Assembly: GCF_025273675.1 (NCBI RefSeq)
Contig: NZ_CP045809.1
Coordinates: forward strand, 1,302,001-1,366,000
DNA: 64,000 nt
Direction of reading: 5' to 3'
DNA from: Gordonia pseudamarae
GTDB taxonomy: Bacteria; Actinomycetota; Actinomycetes; Mycobacteriales; Mycobacteriaceae
Both the position numbers and the translations under genes were made by a program. Position 1 is the stretch's first letter; each line of letters opens with the position of its first letter. Below are positions 51,807-61,410 of this stretch, one piece after another. The notes under the pieces were generated by a model. It was not told where the DNA came from, searched no databases, and was given only the letters and a program-made list of their open reading frames with translations.

Positions 51807-52505
51807 TCAGGCCGGTGCGCGTTCGGCCCGGGACTGGTCGTCGAAGAACCCGATCGATTCGAGCTTGTCGATCAGCCGGTCGCGGGCATCCTCGAAACCG
51901 TTGTGGATCTCGGTGCGGATCGCCGCGGTGTCCCGGTGGTGCAAATAGCCGACCAGGCGACGATGGCTGGCCGCCGCCTGCGTGCGCCACTCTGGATCGC
52001 GGGTGTACAGCTCGTGCGGGTTGTACTTGCTCGCCGCGTGCACGAACCAGGCGAGCTTCTTGCTGTTGCCGGCCAGGTTGATCTCGCGGTGAAAGGCGAA
52101 CTCGGTGCGCAGCACCCGCCGCTGGTCGCCCGCGGCCACGGCGTCCTCGAATTCGTCGACCAGGGCGGACAGGGTGGTCAGGTGCGCCGGCAGGTCGGGA
52201 TTACCGACGGCGTTGGTGGCCAGCCGCGCCGACAGTTCGGCCTGCATCCAGAAGATGTCGACGATGTCGCCGCGCTCGAGCGGCTCCACGATGAAGCCGC
52301 GGTGCGGGGAGGATCGGACCAGTCCCTCGCCCCGCAGCGTCACCAACGCCTCACGTACCGGGGTGACGCTGCACCCCAGTGACGACGCCGTCTCGTCGAG
52401 CCGTACGAAATCGCCCGGCCTCAGGTCACCGGTCATGATTCGGTTGCGCAACACGGTGGCGACCTCGTCGGTCAACTGAGTGCGGCGAAGGCCCTGAGGT
52501 GTCAT
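51807..52505 (-). CDS. GntR family (FCD) transcriptional regulator
   Basis: A 232-residue regulator: QLTDEVATVLRNRIMTGDLR, PGDFVRLDETASSLGCSVTP, VREALVTLRGEGLVRSSPHR is the GntR wing-helix; the FCD domain carries the His-containing segments EFAFHREINLAGNS and ASHRRLVGYLHHRD. It is the last gene of the minus-strand series after the Mce-associated protein and MpaB-family gene. Mycobacterial Mce1R is also a GntR/FadR-type protein, so this is a candidate regulator of the mce locus. Confidence 0.88.
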   Translation of the reverse strand: MTPQGLRRTQLTDEVATVLRNRIMTGDLRPGDFVRLDETASSLGCSVTPVREALVTLRGEGLVRSSPHRGFIVEPLERGDIVDIFWMQAELSARLATNAVGNPDLPAHLTTLSALVDEFEDAVAAGDQRRVLRTEFAFHREINLAGNSKKLAWFVHAASKYNPHELYTRDPEWRTQAAASHRRLVGYLHHRDTAAIRTEIHNGFEDARDRLIDKLESIGFFDDQSRAERAPA

Positions 52506-52587
52506 CTGTCAAACCGTCTATCTATCCGGTGCCGTGTTGTGGTGCCGGCGCTCTGGCGCCGTGGTGGGTGGACCACGTATCCTCTGA

Positions 52588-53502
52588 TCAGACTATCGGC
52601 TTGTTGTGCTTGATCCGATGACGCAGGTCGCGCATCATCATCCGGCTGCCGCCGAACCGGATCGATTTGGGCAGGGCCTTGTTCACCGCGGAGACGAAGG
52701 TGAACAGGTGCTCGAACCGCCGCCGATCGTCGTCGGTCCACTCCAGACCGAGCTGCTCTCGGTACAGTGGCGGCAGGAATCCGGTGGTCAGAAAGCGCAG
52801 CAGGTTGACGAACGGCAACCGGAGGAGCGGGTTGATCATCTTCAGATCGATCAGATCGTTGAGGAAATCACATGTGGTGTCGTCGATGACGACGCGTTCG
52901 CAGCCGATGTTCCAGTAGTGGTCGAAGTCGGCGCGGGTGGCCGGCCACATCGAGTCCGGCACCTGCAGGGTGGTGCCCAGCGGTTTGGCCGACTGGTAGA
53001 ACTCCTCCGCCTCCTCGGCGGTCATCATCCCGTGCAGGAGTTGATGGGAGTCCTCGAAGCCGACGAACAGGCATGCGGCGACCCACATCTGGAGCTCTTT
53101 GTTGAACGCGTTGTACTTCACCGGGCTTTCGGAATCCGAATGCACATGTCGGTGGGCGGTGTTCACGGCGTCCCGGAAGGCGTTACGCTCCTCCTCAGTG
53201 CCCAGTATGGCTACCGCCAGATACTGTGTGGTGGTGCGGGCCCGCTTCCACGGATGGTGCATCAGCGACCCCGACTCGACCTTCGACTCCATCACGCCGT
53301 AGGCCACCTCGGGCCAGCCGAGCTGCAGCACCACGTTGGCCGCCGAACCGGCGAACGACCAGAAGTCCAGGGCCTCGGTGATGTGGGCGGGCTTGCGGGC
53401 GTTGGTGATCCGGTGTTTGCGGGTCGTGATGCGAATTCGGGTGCGGGGGGTGGTCAGCTCGGCCTTGGTGGTCTTCAGATCCGGAAGATAGGGGGTGGGC
53501 AT
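52588..53502 (-). CDS. MpaB/DUF2236 family oxygenase
   Basis: A 304-residue protein of the oxygenase MpaB family (latex-clearing-protein-like heme fold): FWSFAGSAANVVLQLGWPEV, GSLMHHPWKRARTTTQYLAV, TAHRHVHSDSESPVKYNAFN (family His), QMWVAACLFVGFEDSHQLLH. Members are putative heme-dependent oxygenases or oxidases of steroids, fatty acids or isoprenoids. It follows the mce genes in the same direction, fitting a role on an imported lipid (inference). Confidence 0.85.
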   Translation of the reverse strand: MPTPYLPDLKTTKAELTTPRTRIRITTRKHRITNARKPAHITEALDFWSFAGSAANVVLQLGWPEVAYGVMESKVESGSLMHHPWKRARTTTQYLAVAILGTEEERNAFRDAVNTAHRHVHSDSESPVKYNAFNKELQMWVAACLFVGFEDSHQLLHGMMTAEEAEEFYQSAKPLGTTLQVPDSMWPATRADFDHYWNIGCERVVIDDTTCDFLNDLIDLKMINPLLRLPFVNLLRFLTTGFLPPLYREQLGLEWTDDDRRRFEHLFTFVSAVNKALPKSIRFGGSRMMMRDLRHRIKHNKPIV

Positions 53503-53519
53503 GGATTCTCCTCTACGCC

Positions 53520-53561
53520 ATCGATTTCGGGGACATCAATTTCGGGGACATCAATTTCGGG
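53520..53561. repeat. Three tandem copies of a 15-base unit
   Basis: ATCGATTTCGGGGAC, ATCAATTTCGGGGAC and ATCAATTTCGGG follow one another between the Mce-associated gene and the MpaB-family start at 53502. They lie in the leader of the MpaB-family gene. Possible regulator sites or slippage product. Confidence 0.65.
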
Positions 53562-53606
53562 TGGGCGAGCGTGCACCCGGTGGACGGGCGGGTGTGGGGT
53601 TGCCGA

Positions 53607-54362
53607 TCAGATGGTTTCAACATTGTCGACGAGCCACTTACCGCCGGAGTGCTTGAGCGAAACCACCATTCGGTACGGCTGAGAGCGGCCGTCGGGCGAG
53701 ACGACGTTCTTGGCCTGCTGGTCGATAAAGAGCATCACCGTCGCCGAGGAGTCGTCGATGGAGTCGACGGCGGCGTACGAGACCGTGGCGGTGGCCTCGC
53801 CCTTGCCGTTCTGCACGATCTGGGTCAGCGCCTGGACCATCTCATCATATTTCTTGGCGAAATCGGGAGTCGACATCGCCGCGATCGCCTCACGGTTCTT
53901 GTCCAGATTGCGGTAGTCGAAACTTGAGAGTTTGATCGCGTAATCGCGGGCGATCGTGGTGACCACGGCGCGGTCACCGTCCGAATTTCCCGAGTCGCCG
54001 ACCGTGCTTCGGCCCGCCCAGAAGCAGCCGGCGGCCACGGCGCCCGTGAGCAGTGCGCCGAGGATACCGAGCAGGATCCGGTTCCGCCCGGATCTGCCCG
54101 GCGTTGTCGTGGCATTGGTGTCGGAGCCGCTCTGCTCGAGCTTGTCCTGCTTGGGGCGCACCGAAAACTGCTTACGTTGCGGAACTGCCTGTTTACGCAG
54201 CGGCGCCGTCCGTGCGGCCGTGGGCCGCTTATCGGCCATCGGGTCGGCCGCGGCGGAGGCCGCGTCCGGATTGTCGTTCGACTCGTTTCCCGTATCGTTC
54301 AGGGCGGGCGATTCGTCAGTTCCGGTAATCCCGGTTGTGGATGTCACTGTGTCAATTGCCAT
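53607..54362 (-). CDS. Mce-associated membrane protein
   Basis: A 251-residue protein with a long polar N-terminus, one transmembrane helix (ILLGILGALLTGAVAAGCFW) at about residues 97-116 and an extracytoplasmic NTF2-like domain (YAIKLSSFDYRNLDKNREAI, ATVSYAAVDSIDDSSATVML, VSLKHSGGKWLVDNVETI). This is the usual Mas/Mam layout. It overlaps mceF by 11 bases. Confidence 0.88.
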   Translation of the reverse strand: MAIDTVTSTTGITGTDESPALNDTGNESNDNPDAASAAADPMADKRPTAARTAPLRKQAVPQRKQFSVRPKQDKLEQSGSDTNATTTPGRSGRNRILLGILGALLTGAVAAGCFWAGRSTVGDSGNSDGDRAVVTTIARDYAIKLSSFDYRNLDKNREAIAAMSTPDFAKKYDEMVQALTQIVQNGKGEATATVSYAAVDSIDDSSATVMLFIDQQAKNVVSPDGRSQPYRMVVSLKHSGGKWLVDNVETI

Positions 54363-55596
54363 GTGATGCCCTTTCTTCGAGTGTGCGCCACCAGTCGAGC
54401 AACTCGGTGCCGTTGGGGATGAGTACGGGATCGTCGACGACGGCCGGTCCGGATGGTTGGCCGGGCGAGGTCCAGGTGGAGGTGCCCAGATCGTCGGGCC
54501 GTGGGGCGTTCACCGCGCCGCGTTGACCGTGGCCGTTGCCCGGCGGGCAGTAGCGGGCCAGGTTCGGTGCGGCGACGTCGAAGTCGCCGACGCTACTGCG
54601 GGGTTCGTCGTAGAACAGGCACACCGGGCCCTGGGTGGCGATCAGCGAGAAGTCGGCGCGACCGTTCTTGACGATCGATCGCAGGTCCTTCATGCCGCGG
54701 GGGATCGTCTTCAACCCGGTGGCCAGGGCCGGTTGCCGGTCGCTGATGATCGGTTCCACCACTGCGAGATTCGCCAGCACGCCACCGAAGGTGCCGCGGT
54801 ACTTGTCGAACAGCGTGCGGGCGTGGTCGAGCCCCTTGGGCGAGCGGTCGAGCAGGTACACGAACACCGGTTGCTGGGCGTCGAGCTGATCGGTGAACGT
54901 GGCAGTGGTTTTCATGCCCCGTTCGAACGATTCGGTGCCATCGCTCATCGCGTCGAGCACGGTCAGCCATTCGTCGAACAGTCCGCGCAGCATCGGGGCG
55001 TTGCGCCGCACCAGCGACGCCAGTTGTGATCCGTTGGACAGCAACGTGGTCAGCGTCTTCTCGTTGGTGCCCAGCGCACTGTAGATCGCGTCGCCCACGA
55101 TGGTCAGTTCGCCGTCTCCGATGCTGCGCAGTACCTTGGCGGCGTCGGCGATGATGGAGTCCATCTGCTGTGGCTGCCGGTCGGCGGGTGCGGAGATCGT
55201 GTCGCCGGTCGTCAGGTAGGGGCCGGTCGACGATTCCGGGATGATGTCGACGCTCTGGATGCCGGCCATCGTCGCCATGGTGACCTGCATGTACGAATCC
55301 CGGGGAATCCGGACGTTGCCGCGCAGCACCATGGTGATGTCGGCGGCCTTGCCGTCGGGGGAGAGGGTCACCTCGGACACGGTGCCCACGTCGACACCGC
55401 GGACGGTGACACCGGTGCCCCTGGTGAGACCGAACGCATCGCGCATCTGCGCCCGGAGCGTGATCTTGTCGCCGAATCCCTCGGGCCCAGCGATGAAGTT
55501 GATGCCGTAGGGGATCACGATCGCGGCGATCGCGAGAAAGATGACGAACTGCAGCGATCCGGTGGGCAGCCGTCTGTACCACGGGGTGGGCTTCAT
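54352..55596 (-). CDS. mceF: MCE family protein MceF
   Basis: A 414-residue MCE protein: N-terminal helix (RLPTGSLQFVIFLAIAAIVI), MCE domain (ITLRAQMRDAFGLTRGTGVT, VRGVDVGTVSEVTLSPDGKA), and a long helical region with a C-terminal tail containing CLFYDEPRSSVGDFD. Last mce gene of the six, by position and order. ATG overlaps the mceE stop (ATGA). Forms with MceA-E the hexameric lipid-transfer tube across the cell envelope. Confidence 0.92.
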   Translation of the reverse strand: MKPTPWYRRLPTGSLQFVIFLAIAAIVIPYGINFIAGPEGFGDKITLRAQMRDAFGLTRGTGVTVRGVDVGTVSEVTLSPDGKAADITMVLRGNVRIPRDSYMQVTMATMAGIQSVDIIPESSTGPYLTTGDTISAPADRQPQQMDSIIADAAKVLRSIGDGELTIVGDAIYSALGTNEKTLTTLLSNGSQLASLVRRNAPMLRGLFDEWLTVLDAMSDGTESFERGMKTTATFTDQLDAQQPVFVYLLDRSPKGLDHARTLFDKYRGTFGGVLANLAVVEPIISDRQPALATGLKTIPRGMKDLRSIVKNGRADFSLIATQGPVCLFYDEPRSSVGDFDVAAPNLARYCPPGNGHGQRGAVNAPRPDDLGTSTWTSPGQPSGPAVVDDPVLIPNGTELLDWWRTLEERASHGN

Positions 55597-56759
55597 CGCG
55601 GGGCCTCCCCGGTGGTCGTCGTGCTGGTGCCCGGCCGTGTCTTCTCACGTGTGACACCCGTGTCGGACCGTGTCTTCTTGTCGGTTTTCGTGCGGCCGGC
55701 CGCCGGCTTGCGGCGGTCCTTCGCGAGTCCGCCGGTGACGAGGTCGCGTAGTTCGCCCATGTCGGGTGCGGGCTGCCCGGACAGGAACAGTCCACCGGTG
55801 AGGATCTTGTCGATGCTGCCGGGGATGTCGAGGCCACCGTCGAAGACGAGGTAGTCGCCGCGGATGGCGCTGGAAAAGTTCACCAGGAAACCGTTCATGT
55901 GCCGCAGCGTCCGTCCGACGTCGTCGTTGAAAGTGCCGAGCGCGTCGAGGACGGTACGGGCCTCGCCCACCAGATTGTTCAGTTCCGATCTTCTGCCACT
56001 GACGATCTGGTTCATAGTGGCGGCCAGGGTGGAGGTCTGCCGCATCAGCGCACCGATGCGCTCGCGCTGACCCGCCAGCACGGTGACGGCGTCGGGCACC
56101 TGGTCGAGAAAGTCGGTCACCAGCTGTTGCCGGGCGGCGAACAGGTCGCTCACATCGGCGGCCGCCGACAGGGCGGCGTTGAAATCCTCGGTGTGGATCG
56201 ATGATCGGGCCAACAACCGGTTCAGGGTGTCGATCAGGTCACCCACCTTGTCGGACCGGTTGGCGAAGGCGTCGTTGAGGCTGGTGATCACCGACTGCAA
56301 CTGGCCGATACCGCTGCCGCTCATCAGGTTTCCGAGTGCGGCGAGGGTACTTTCCACCTGTGGCCCGAGCGAGGTGTCCTGTGCGGAGATATGCGATCCC
56401 TGGTGCAGGGTGCCCTGCGGATGGTCCGGCTTGTTCAGTCGCAGGAACGGATTGCCCAGTGCCGAGGGAAGCTCCACCCTCAGCGTCGAGTTCTCAGGTG
56501 CCCGGACGGTCTCGTCGAGGGTCAGGGTCAGCCGGGCCTTGTTGTCGACCAGCGCGATATCGGTGACCCTGCCGATCACCTGCTGCCCCTGCCGGACGTC
56601 GGCGCCGGAGACGATGCCGTCGGCGGTGTCCACGTCGGCGGTGACGGTGAACGTGTCGCCGCCCACGCCGTGCATCGGCAGGTCCTGCAGACCGGTCGCA
56701 CACGCGGACAGGCACATTCCGGCGGTCAGCGTCAGGGCGGACATGCGGGCGGCGCGCAT
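55593..56759 (-). CDS. mceE: MCE family lipoprotein MceE
   Basis: A 388-residue MCE protein with a lipoprotein signal (SALTLTAGMCLSACATG, lipobox LSAC), as expected for the fifth subunit (LprK-like). MCE domain: FTVTADVDTADGIVSGADVR and GQQVIGRVTDIALVDNKARL. Start: the second of two adjacent ATGs (56759) has ideal spacing from AGGAGG; 56762 is the alternative. Confidence 0.92.
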   Translation of the reverse strand: MRAARMSALTLTAGMCLSACATGLQDLPMHGVGGDTFTVTADVDTADGIVSGADVRQGQQVIGRVTDIALVDNKARLTLTLDETVRAPENSTLRVELPSALGNPFLRLNKPDHPQGTLHQGSHISAQDTSLGPQVESTLAALGNLMSGSGIGQLQSVITSLNDAFANRSDKVGDLIDTLNRLLARSSIHTEDFNAALSAAADVSDLFAARQQLVTDFLDQVPDAVTVLAGQRERIGALMRQTSTLAATMNQIVSGRRSELNNLVGEARTVLDALGTFNDDVGRTLRHMNGFLVNFSSAIRGDYLVFDGGLDIPGSIDKILTGGLFLSGQPAPDMGELRDLVTGGLAKDRRKPAAGRTKTDKKTRSDTGVTREKTRPGTSTTTTGEAPR

Positions 56760-57925
56760 CATCGGCCTCCTGGCTTATTGGGGAGCGCACCGCCGGAGAT
56801 TGCCGAGACGATGCCGAGCGGGTCGGATGCCGATATCGGGAACGAGATGGGGTTGGTCAGCCCGGCGCCCACACAGATCGGCATCGGGAATTGATCGCAG
56901 AGCGGTTTGAGTGTCTTGAACTGGGTAAGCGTGGTGGACACGTTCAACCGGATCCGCCCCCGACGGTCGGGTCCGACTGCACCGGACAGGTTCTGCATCA
57001 TCAGCGGAGCCAGGTCCATGAACTCGGCCAGGCCGGCCTTGTTGTCCACCAGCGTTTTTCCGAGCGTGTCGAGATTTTCGGCCACCACGCCCACGTCGCC
57101 CCCGTGCCGGAGCACGAAGTTGTTGATCTGATCGAAGACGGTCCGCAGATCGTTGATCGGCGTGGTGATGTCGGTGTCGGCCTCAGCCCACTTGTCCGAC
57201 AGCACGCTCATCGACCGGATCAGCCCGTCGAGTGAAACCTGTTTGTTCCGGAACGTCGTCATCATCAGATCGAGACTGTCGATGAGGTCGTCGATGTCGT
57301 CGCCGCGGGCGCCGAAGACACCGGATGCGGACGCGAGAGTGTTCATGGCGGTACCGAATTCGGGGCCACGTCCCTCCCACGACTTGGCCGTCCGGGACAG
57401 TAGTGCGCCGAGACCTTCCGAACCGCCGCCGGTGCCGTCGGAGTCCGGCCCCGGCCCCATGACCTGGGTGAGTGTTTTGACGCTCTCCATCAGGTTGTCC
57501 CAGCTGATCGGGGAGTGGGTGCGGTTTTGCGGGATCACGCCACCGTCGGCGAACGTCTTGCCCGTGGTGTAGGCGGGACCGAGTTCGAGATGGCGGTCGC
57601 TGATCACCGACGGGTTGAGCACAAAGGCCTCCACCCCGGCCGGAAGGGTGACGTCGCGGCGCACCTTCATGGTGAGCCGGACATGATCACCGCGAGCGTC
57701 GACCTTGTCGATGTGGCCCACGGGCACTCCGAGCACGGTGACCGTGGACCCCTGGTACAGGCCGTTGACGAAGGCGAAATCGGCGTGCACGGTCCGGGTG
57801 TCGCCGCCGCGGCCGAAGACGTACCACGAGCCGGCGACGATGGCCCCGATCACCAGCAGGGCAGTGAAGATCTTGCCGCCACGATGCGTGCGTTTGCGGA
57901 CTTCGCGGACCTGGCGGAAGCTCAT
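56759..57925 (-). CDS. mceD: MCE family protein MceD
   Basis: A 388-residue MCE protein: N-terminal helix FTALLVIGAIVAGSWYVFGR, MCE domain VHADFAFVNGLYQGSTVTVL and GVPVGHIDKVDARGDHVRLT, then a long helical segment. Start ATG 57925 overlaps the mceC stop (ATGA) and has AAGGGG upstream; an in-frame GTG six bases earlier is less likely. Confidence 0.92.
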   Translation of the reverse strand: MSFRQVREVRKRTHRGGKIFTALLVIGAIVAGSWYVFGRGGDTRTVHADFAFVNGLYQGSTVTVLGVPVGHIDKVDARGDHVRLTMKVRRDVTLPAGVEAFVLNPSVISDRHLELGPAYTTGKTFADGGVIPQNRTHSPISWDNLMESVKTLTQVMGPGPDSDGTGGGSEGLGALLSRTAKSWEGRGPEFGTAMNTLASASGVFGARGDDIDDLIDSLDLMMTTFRNKQVSLDGLIRSMSVLSDKWAEADTDITTPINDLRTVFDQINNFVLRHGGDVGVVAENLDTLGKTLVDNKAGLAEFMDLAPLMMQNLSGAVGPDRRGRIRLNVSTTLTQFKTLKPLCDQFPMPICVGAGLTNPISFPISASDPLGIVSAISGGALPNKPGGR

Positions 57926-58980
57926 CTGCACCCCTTGACGACGCCGAGGACGCAGAGCAGTCCATCGGGAATGACAGCGGACGGTGAGACCACGTCGGCC
58001 CAGTTGCCGTTGCCGGTGGCGTCGGTGATGGTCCGCACCGACGCGGGCAGCTGGGTGAGGATCTCGTCGATCTGACCGGCGTTGTCGGCGAGGGTCTTGG
58101 TGACCGCGGTCAATTGGGTGGTCAGTTGGGCCATCGGAACGTTCGGGAACGTGGTTGCCATCTGCCGCAGGATCAACCGGAGATTGTCGGTGAGCCGGGT
58201 GAGCGCGAGATGACGCACCGACAGCATCTGCACCAGCGCCTGAGTGGAGGAGAAGGCATCGGCCATCGTCTCGCTCTGCTGCGATGTGACCGCCGCCAAG
58301 CGCTGGGAGATGGTCAGCAGCTGATTGATCTGGTTGCCGCTGCGAGTGATGGTCGATGCCGCCGCGGTGACCCCGTTGAGCGAGTCGGAGGTGGTCTCAG
58401 AGTCGGGGATCAGCTTGGTCATCGTGGTCATCATCGTGCGAAGCACATCGACGTCGATGTCGGCGGAGGTGGTCACGGCGTCCGATGACAGACTGTCGAG
58501 GCTATACGGGGATGTGGTGCGCGACAACGGAATGACATTCTTCTTGCCGGTCTTGCCGGTGCCCACCGGGCCGGAACCGGCGGGAACGACCTCGAGGTAG
58601 CGCTTGCCGAGCACGGTGCGCAGCCGCACCCCGGCGGTGGTCCGGTCGCCCAGCGGCTGATCGTTGTCGAGGCGGAATCCGACCTCGACGCGGTCACCGG
58701 CCAGCGAGATCCGCTCGATGCGCCCGGCCGGTACGCCGGCCACCAGGACCGGGTCCGCGGTGGTCAGGCCCGACGCGTTGGACAGTTCGGCGGTGTACTC
58801 GGTGGTGCTGTTGTGGTAGACGATCCGGGGCACGCCGATGGCGACCAGCATGATCGCCAGCAGGGTGATGATGCCCGCGGTACCCAGCGTCGCCGCCGAC
58901 GCACCCTGCGCGCGCTTGTCGGATTTGAAGACGAACGCGAGAATGCCGACGAAGACGTCGATGAGTTTGACCAGAAACAT
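57922..58980 (-). CDS. mceC: MCE family protein MceC
   Basis: A 352-residue MCE protein: helix GIITLLAIMLVAIGVPRIVY, MCE domain YTAELSNASGLTTADPVLVA, GVPAGRIERISLAGDRVEVG, and TAGVRLRTVLGKRYLEVVPA, followed by a helical region ending GLLCVLGVVKGCR. It starts seven bases after mceB. Confidence 0.92.
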   Translation of the reverse strand: MFLVKLIDVFVGILAFVFKSDKRAQGASAATLGTAGIITLLAIMLVAIGVPRIVYHNSTTEYTAELSNASGLTTADPVLVAGVPAGRIERISLAGDRVEVGFRLDNDQPLGDRTTAGVRLRTVLGKRYLEVVPAGSGPVGTGKTGKKNVIPLSRTTSPYSLDSLSSDAVTTSADIDVDVLRTMMTTMTKLIPDSETTSDSLNGVTAAASTITRSGNQINQLLTISQRLAAVTSQQSETMADAFSSTQALVQMLSVRHLALTRLTDNLRLILRQMATTFPNVPMAQLTTQLTAVTKTLADNAGQIDEILTQLPASVRTITDATGNGNWADVVSPSAVIPDGLLCVLGVVKGCR

Positions 58981-58987
58981 CAGCGCA

Positions 58988-60040
58988 TCACCTCGGTACC
59001 GAATACTGCTGTGCCGAGGACCTGGGCATGCAGGACGGCGAGTGCAGGGGGCCGAAGATGTTGGCGCTCAGGCCGGCCGCTTCGAGGGTGAAGTTGCACA
59101 GGTAGAGCATGATGAATCCCCCGTAGCGGCCGGACTGATTCAGTTTGCGCGCCAGTGTCGGAAAGTTCGCCAGGAACGTGGTGAACTCCCCGGTCTGCGG
59201 GATCCATGCCGACGTGATGTTCGTGAGTCCTTTCAGTGAGGTCTCGAAATCGCTTCCCGCCGCGGTCATCATGTCCGCGAGCGCGGTGACGGCCTTGTCG
59301 CCGCTGTCGAGAAGCGTGGTCAGTTGCCCGTTGTCGCCGATCAACGTGGAACTGAGCTTGCCGAGGCCGTCGAACAACTCGGTGAGCTCGGGGCTGCGAT
59401 CGCTGACGGTGGTCATGAGTGCGTTGAGATTGGATACCAGGCGGGTGAACACGGCGCCGTTGGCGGCCAGGTTCTGGCCCATCGTCGAGATCTGTTCCAG
59501 CAGGGTCTGAACCGATCCGCCCCGGCCTTCGAAGGTGTCCACGAAACCGCGGGCGAGCTGATTGGCCTGATCCGGGTCGAGGGCGGAGAACAGCGGTTGG
59601 AAGCCGTTCATCAGCGCGGTGAGATTGATCGCCGCGGTGGTGGCTCCCACGGGGATCCGGTTCCCGGTCCGTGCGGGGGTGTCGGGAGTGGATTCGAGCG
59701 CGATGTAACGCGCGCCGAGCATGTCACCGTAGCGGACCGTGGCGTGAACCTTGTCGGGGAGCGGGTACTTCGAGGCGACCGTGACCTTCACCTCGGCCAG
59801 TGCGGTGCCGTCCTTCTGCGGGCGCAGATCCACCGAGTCGACCCGGCCGATACGCACCCCCGACATGGAGACGGGGTTGCCGGCGGTGAGTCCTTCGGCG
59901 TCGTAGAACTGGATCCGGTAGACGGTGGTGTCACCGTGCACGGGTACGCGCAGCGTGTTGCTCATGACGACGGCCGCGACGATACCGACCACCACGTACG
60001 CGAGGGCCTTGAGGGTGACGGACAGGGGGAGTCTGGTCAT
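58988..60040 (-). CDS. mceB: MCE family protein MceB
   Basis: A 350-residue MCE protein: helix LKALAYVVVGIVAAVVMSNT, MCE domain YRIQFYDAEGLTAGNPVSMS, GVRIGRVDSVDLRPQKDGTA and YGDMLGARYIALES. ATG 60040 overlaps the mceA stop (ATGA); longer in-frame extensions are shadow sequence within mceA. Confidence 0.92.
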   Translation of the reverse strand: MTRLPLSVTLKALAYVVVGIVAAVVMSNTLRVPVHGDTTVYRIQFYDAEGLTAGNPVSMSGVRIGRVDSVDLRPQKDGTALAEVKVTVASKYPLPDKVHATVRYGDMLGARYIALESTPDTPARTGNRIPVGATTAAINLTALMNGFQPLFSALDPDQANQLARGFVDTFEGRGGSVQTLLEQISTMGQNLAANGAVFTRLVSNLNALMTTVSDRSPELTELFDGLGKLSSTLIGDNGQLTTLLDSGDKAVTALADMMTAAGSDFETSLKGLTNITSAWIPQTGEFTTFLANFPTLARKLNQSGRYGGFIMLYLCNFTLEAAGLSANIFGPLHSPSCMPRSSAQQYSVPR

Positions 60041-61407
60041 CGGTGCCGCACCTGCACCTTCATGCCGCGCACCATCGGTCCCACCATGAGGGTTGTTGCC
60101 GCGCTGGGTGTTCCGGTGGTCGAAGGTTTGCCGGTCACCGTCGATTCCAGGTTGCTCATCGGTTTGTTCTCCGCGGTGCCGTCGATGACACCCTCCCGGG
60201 TCGTGTTCGCTCGGCCAGAGTTCTCTCGGGTCGTGTCCTGTCGGGACGTGCCGGTCGGCGACCCGGTGTCGCCGGGATCGTCGTCTCCCCGCGGCGGGTT
60301 GAGGACGGTGCCGTTCGGGGTGCCGGGTATCCGGACCGGTCCAACGCCCTGCCGGGTTCCGGTGCCGAAACACTGTTGCCCGCGCAGGCTTCCGTAGCGA
60401 GGGCAATCGGCCGCCGTGTACGGCATGGGCTGGGAGAAGGTCGGTACGGCGGTGATGTTGAACTTGCCGGAGGAGAACAGCACGGTGCCTGCGGCACCGA
60501 ACTTGTCCGCCTCGGCCAGGGTGGCCGACAGGCCGTCGGGATTGTCGCCGACCGTCGACAGTATGGTCGAGGTCGATTCGACGACGGTGATCAGGTTTGT
60601 GCGCTGGGCGGTCACGAAGGGTGTCAGTGATTCGAGATAGCCTGCCGCCGAGGACATCATATTCGCGAGCTGGTCGCGGTTCTCGATGATGCCGCGGGAG
60701 ATCGACGTGACCGAGGACAGCGTCTTGATCACGTCGGGTGTTGCGCGGCGCAGGCTTTCGACCACGGCCCGGAATCGGGGGGTGGCGTCGAGGAATCGGT
60801 TCATCGTCGATTCGAGTTCGCGCGAGGCGACCCACCAATCGTCGATCATGAGGCCGAGTTCGGCGCCGCGATCGCCGATAGCCCGGTTCACCGCGTTCAG
60901 GGCGACGTTCATCTTCTCGGGCCGGACCTCGCCGAGCAGGTTGGACATCTTGGTGAAGATGTCGTAGAGGTTGACCGCGTCCGCGCCGCTGTCGACGGGG
61001 ATGTCGGCGCCGTCGCGCAGTGTGCCGGTGGCCTTTCCGGTTCCGGGCATCATCTGAATGTAGATGTCGCCGAAGAATGTTCGCGGCGAAACCCGTATCC
61101 GCACGTTGTCGGGAATGGACGAGATCATCGCCCTGTCCACGGTCATGCCGACCTGTGACGAGGTGGTGCCGGCGGCGATGGAATCAATCTGGCCCACTTT
61201 GACGCCGTTGAACCGGACGGGTGCGCCGGGGGAGATGAGCCCGGCCTCGACCGGGATCTCGCTGTGCACATGCGCGGTGTCGGCGAACATACCCGTGCTG
61301 CGCGAGATCATGTACAGGGCGAAGGCGACCAGCAGGGCGGTCGCTACCAGTGCCCGCAGAATGTACCCGGCCTTCGACACCTGGCGGCCGGGAAGCATGA
61401 TGGTCAT
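60037..61407 (-). CDS. mceA: MCE family protein MceA
   Basis: A 456-residue MCE protein: helix YILRALVATALLVAFALYMI, MCE domain HVHSEIPVEAGLISPGAPVR, FNGVKVGQIDSIAAGTTSSQ, and RVSPRTFFGDIYIQMMPGTG. The last about 110 residues are a Thr/Arg/Gly-rich low-complexity tail (REGVIDGTAENKPMSNLEST), longer than in most MceA proteins. First mce gene after yrbEB. Confidence 0.92.
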   Translation of the reverse strand: MTIMLPGRQVSKAGYILRALVATALLVAFALYMISRSTGMFADTAHVHSEIPVEAGLISPGAPVRFNGVKVGQIDSIAAGTTSSQVGMTVDRAMISSIPDNVRIRVSPRTFFGDIYIQMMPGTGKATGTLRDGADIPVDSGADAVNLYDIFTKMSNLLGEVRPEKMNVALNAVNRAIGDRGAELGLMIDDWWVASRELESTMNRFLDATPRFRAVVESLRRATPDVIKTLSSVTSISRGIIENRDQLANMMSSAAGYLESLTPFVTAQRTNLITVVESTSTILSTVGDNPDGLSATLAEADKFGAAGTVLFSSGKFNITAVPTFSQPMPYTAADCPRYGSLRGQQCFGTGTRQGVGPVRIPGTPNGTVLNPPRGDDDPGDTGSPTGTSRQDTTRENSGRANTTREGVIDGTAENKPMSNLESTVTGKPSTTGTPSAATTLMVGPMVRGMKVQVRHR

Positions 61408-61410
61408 CGC

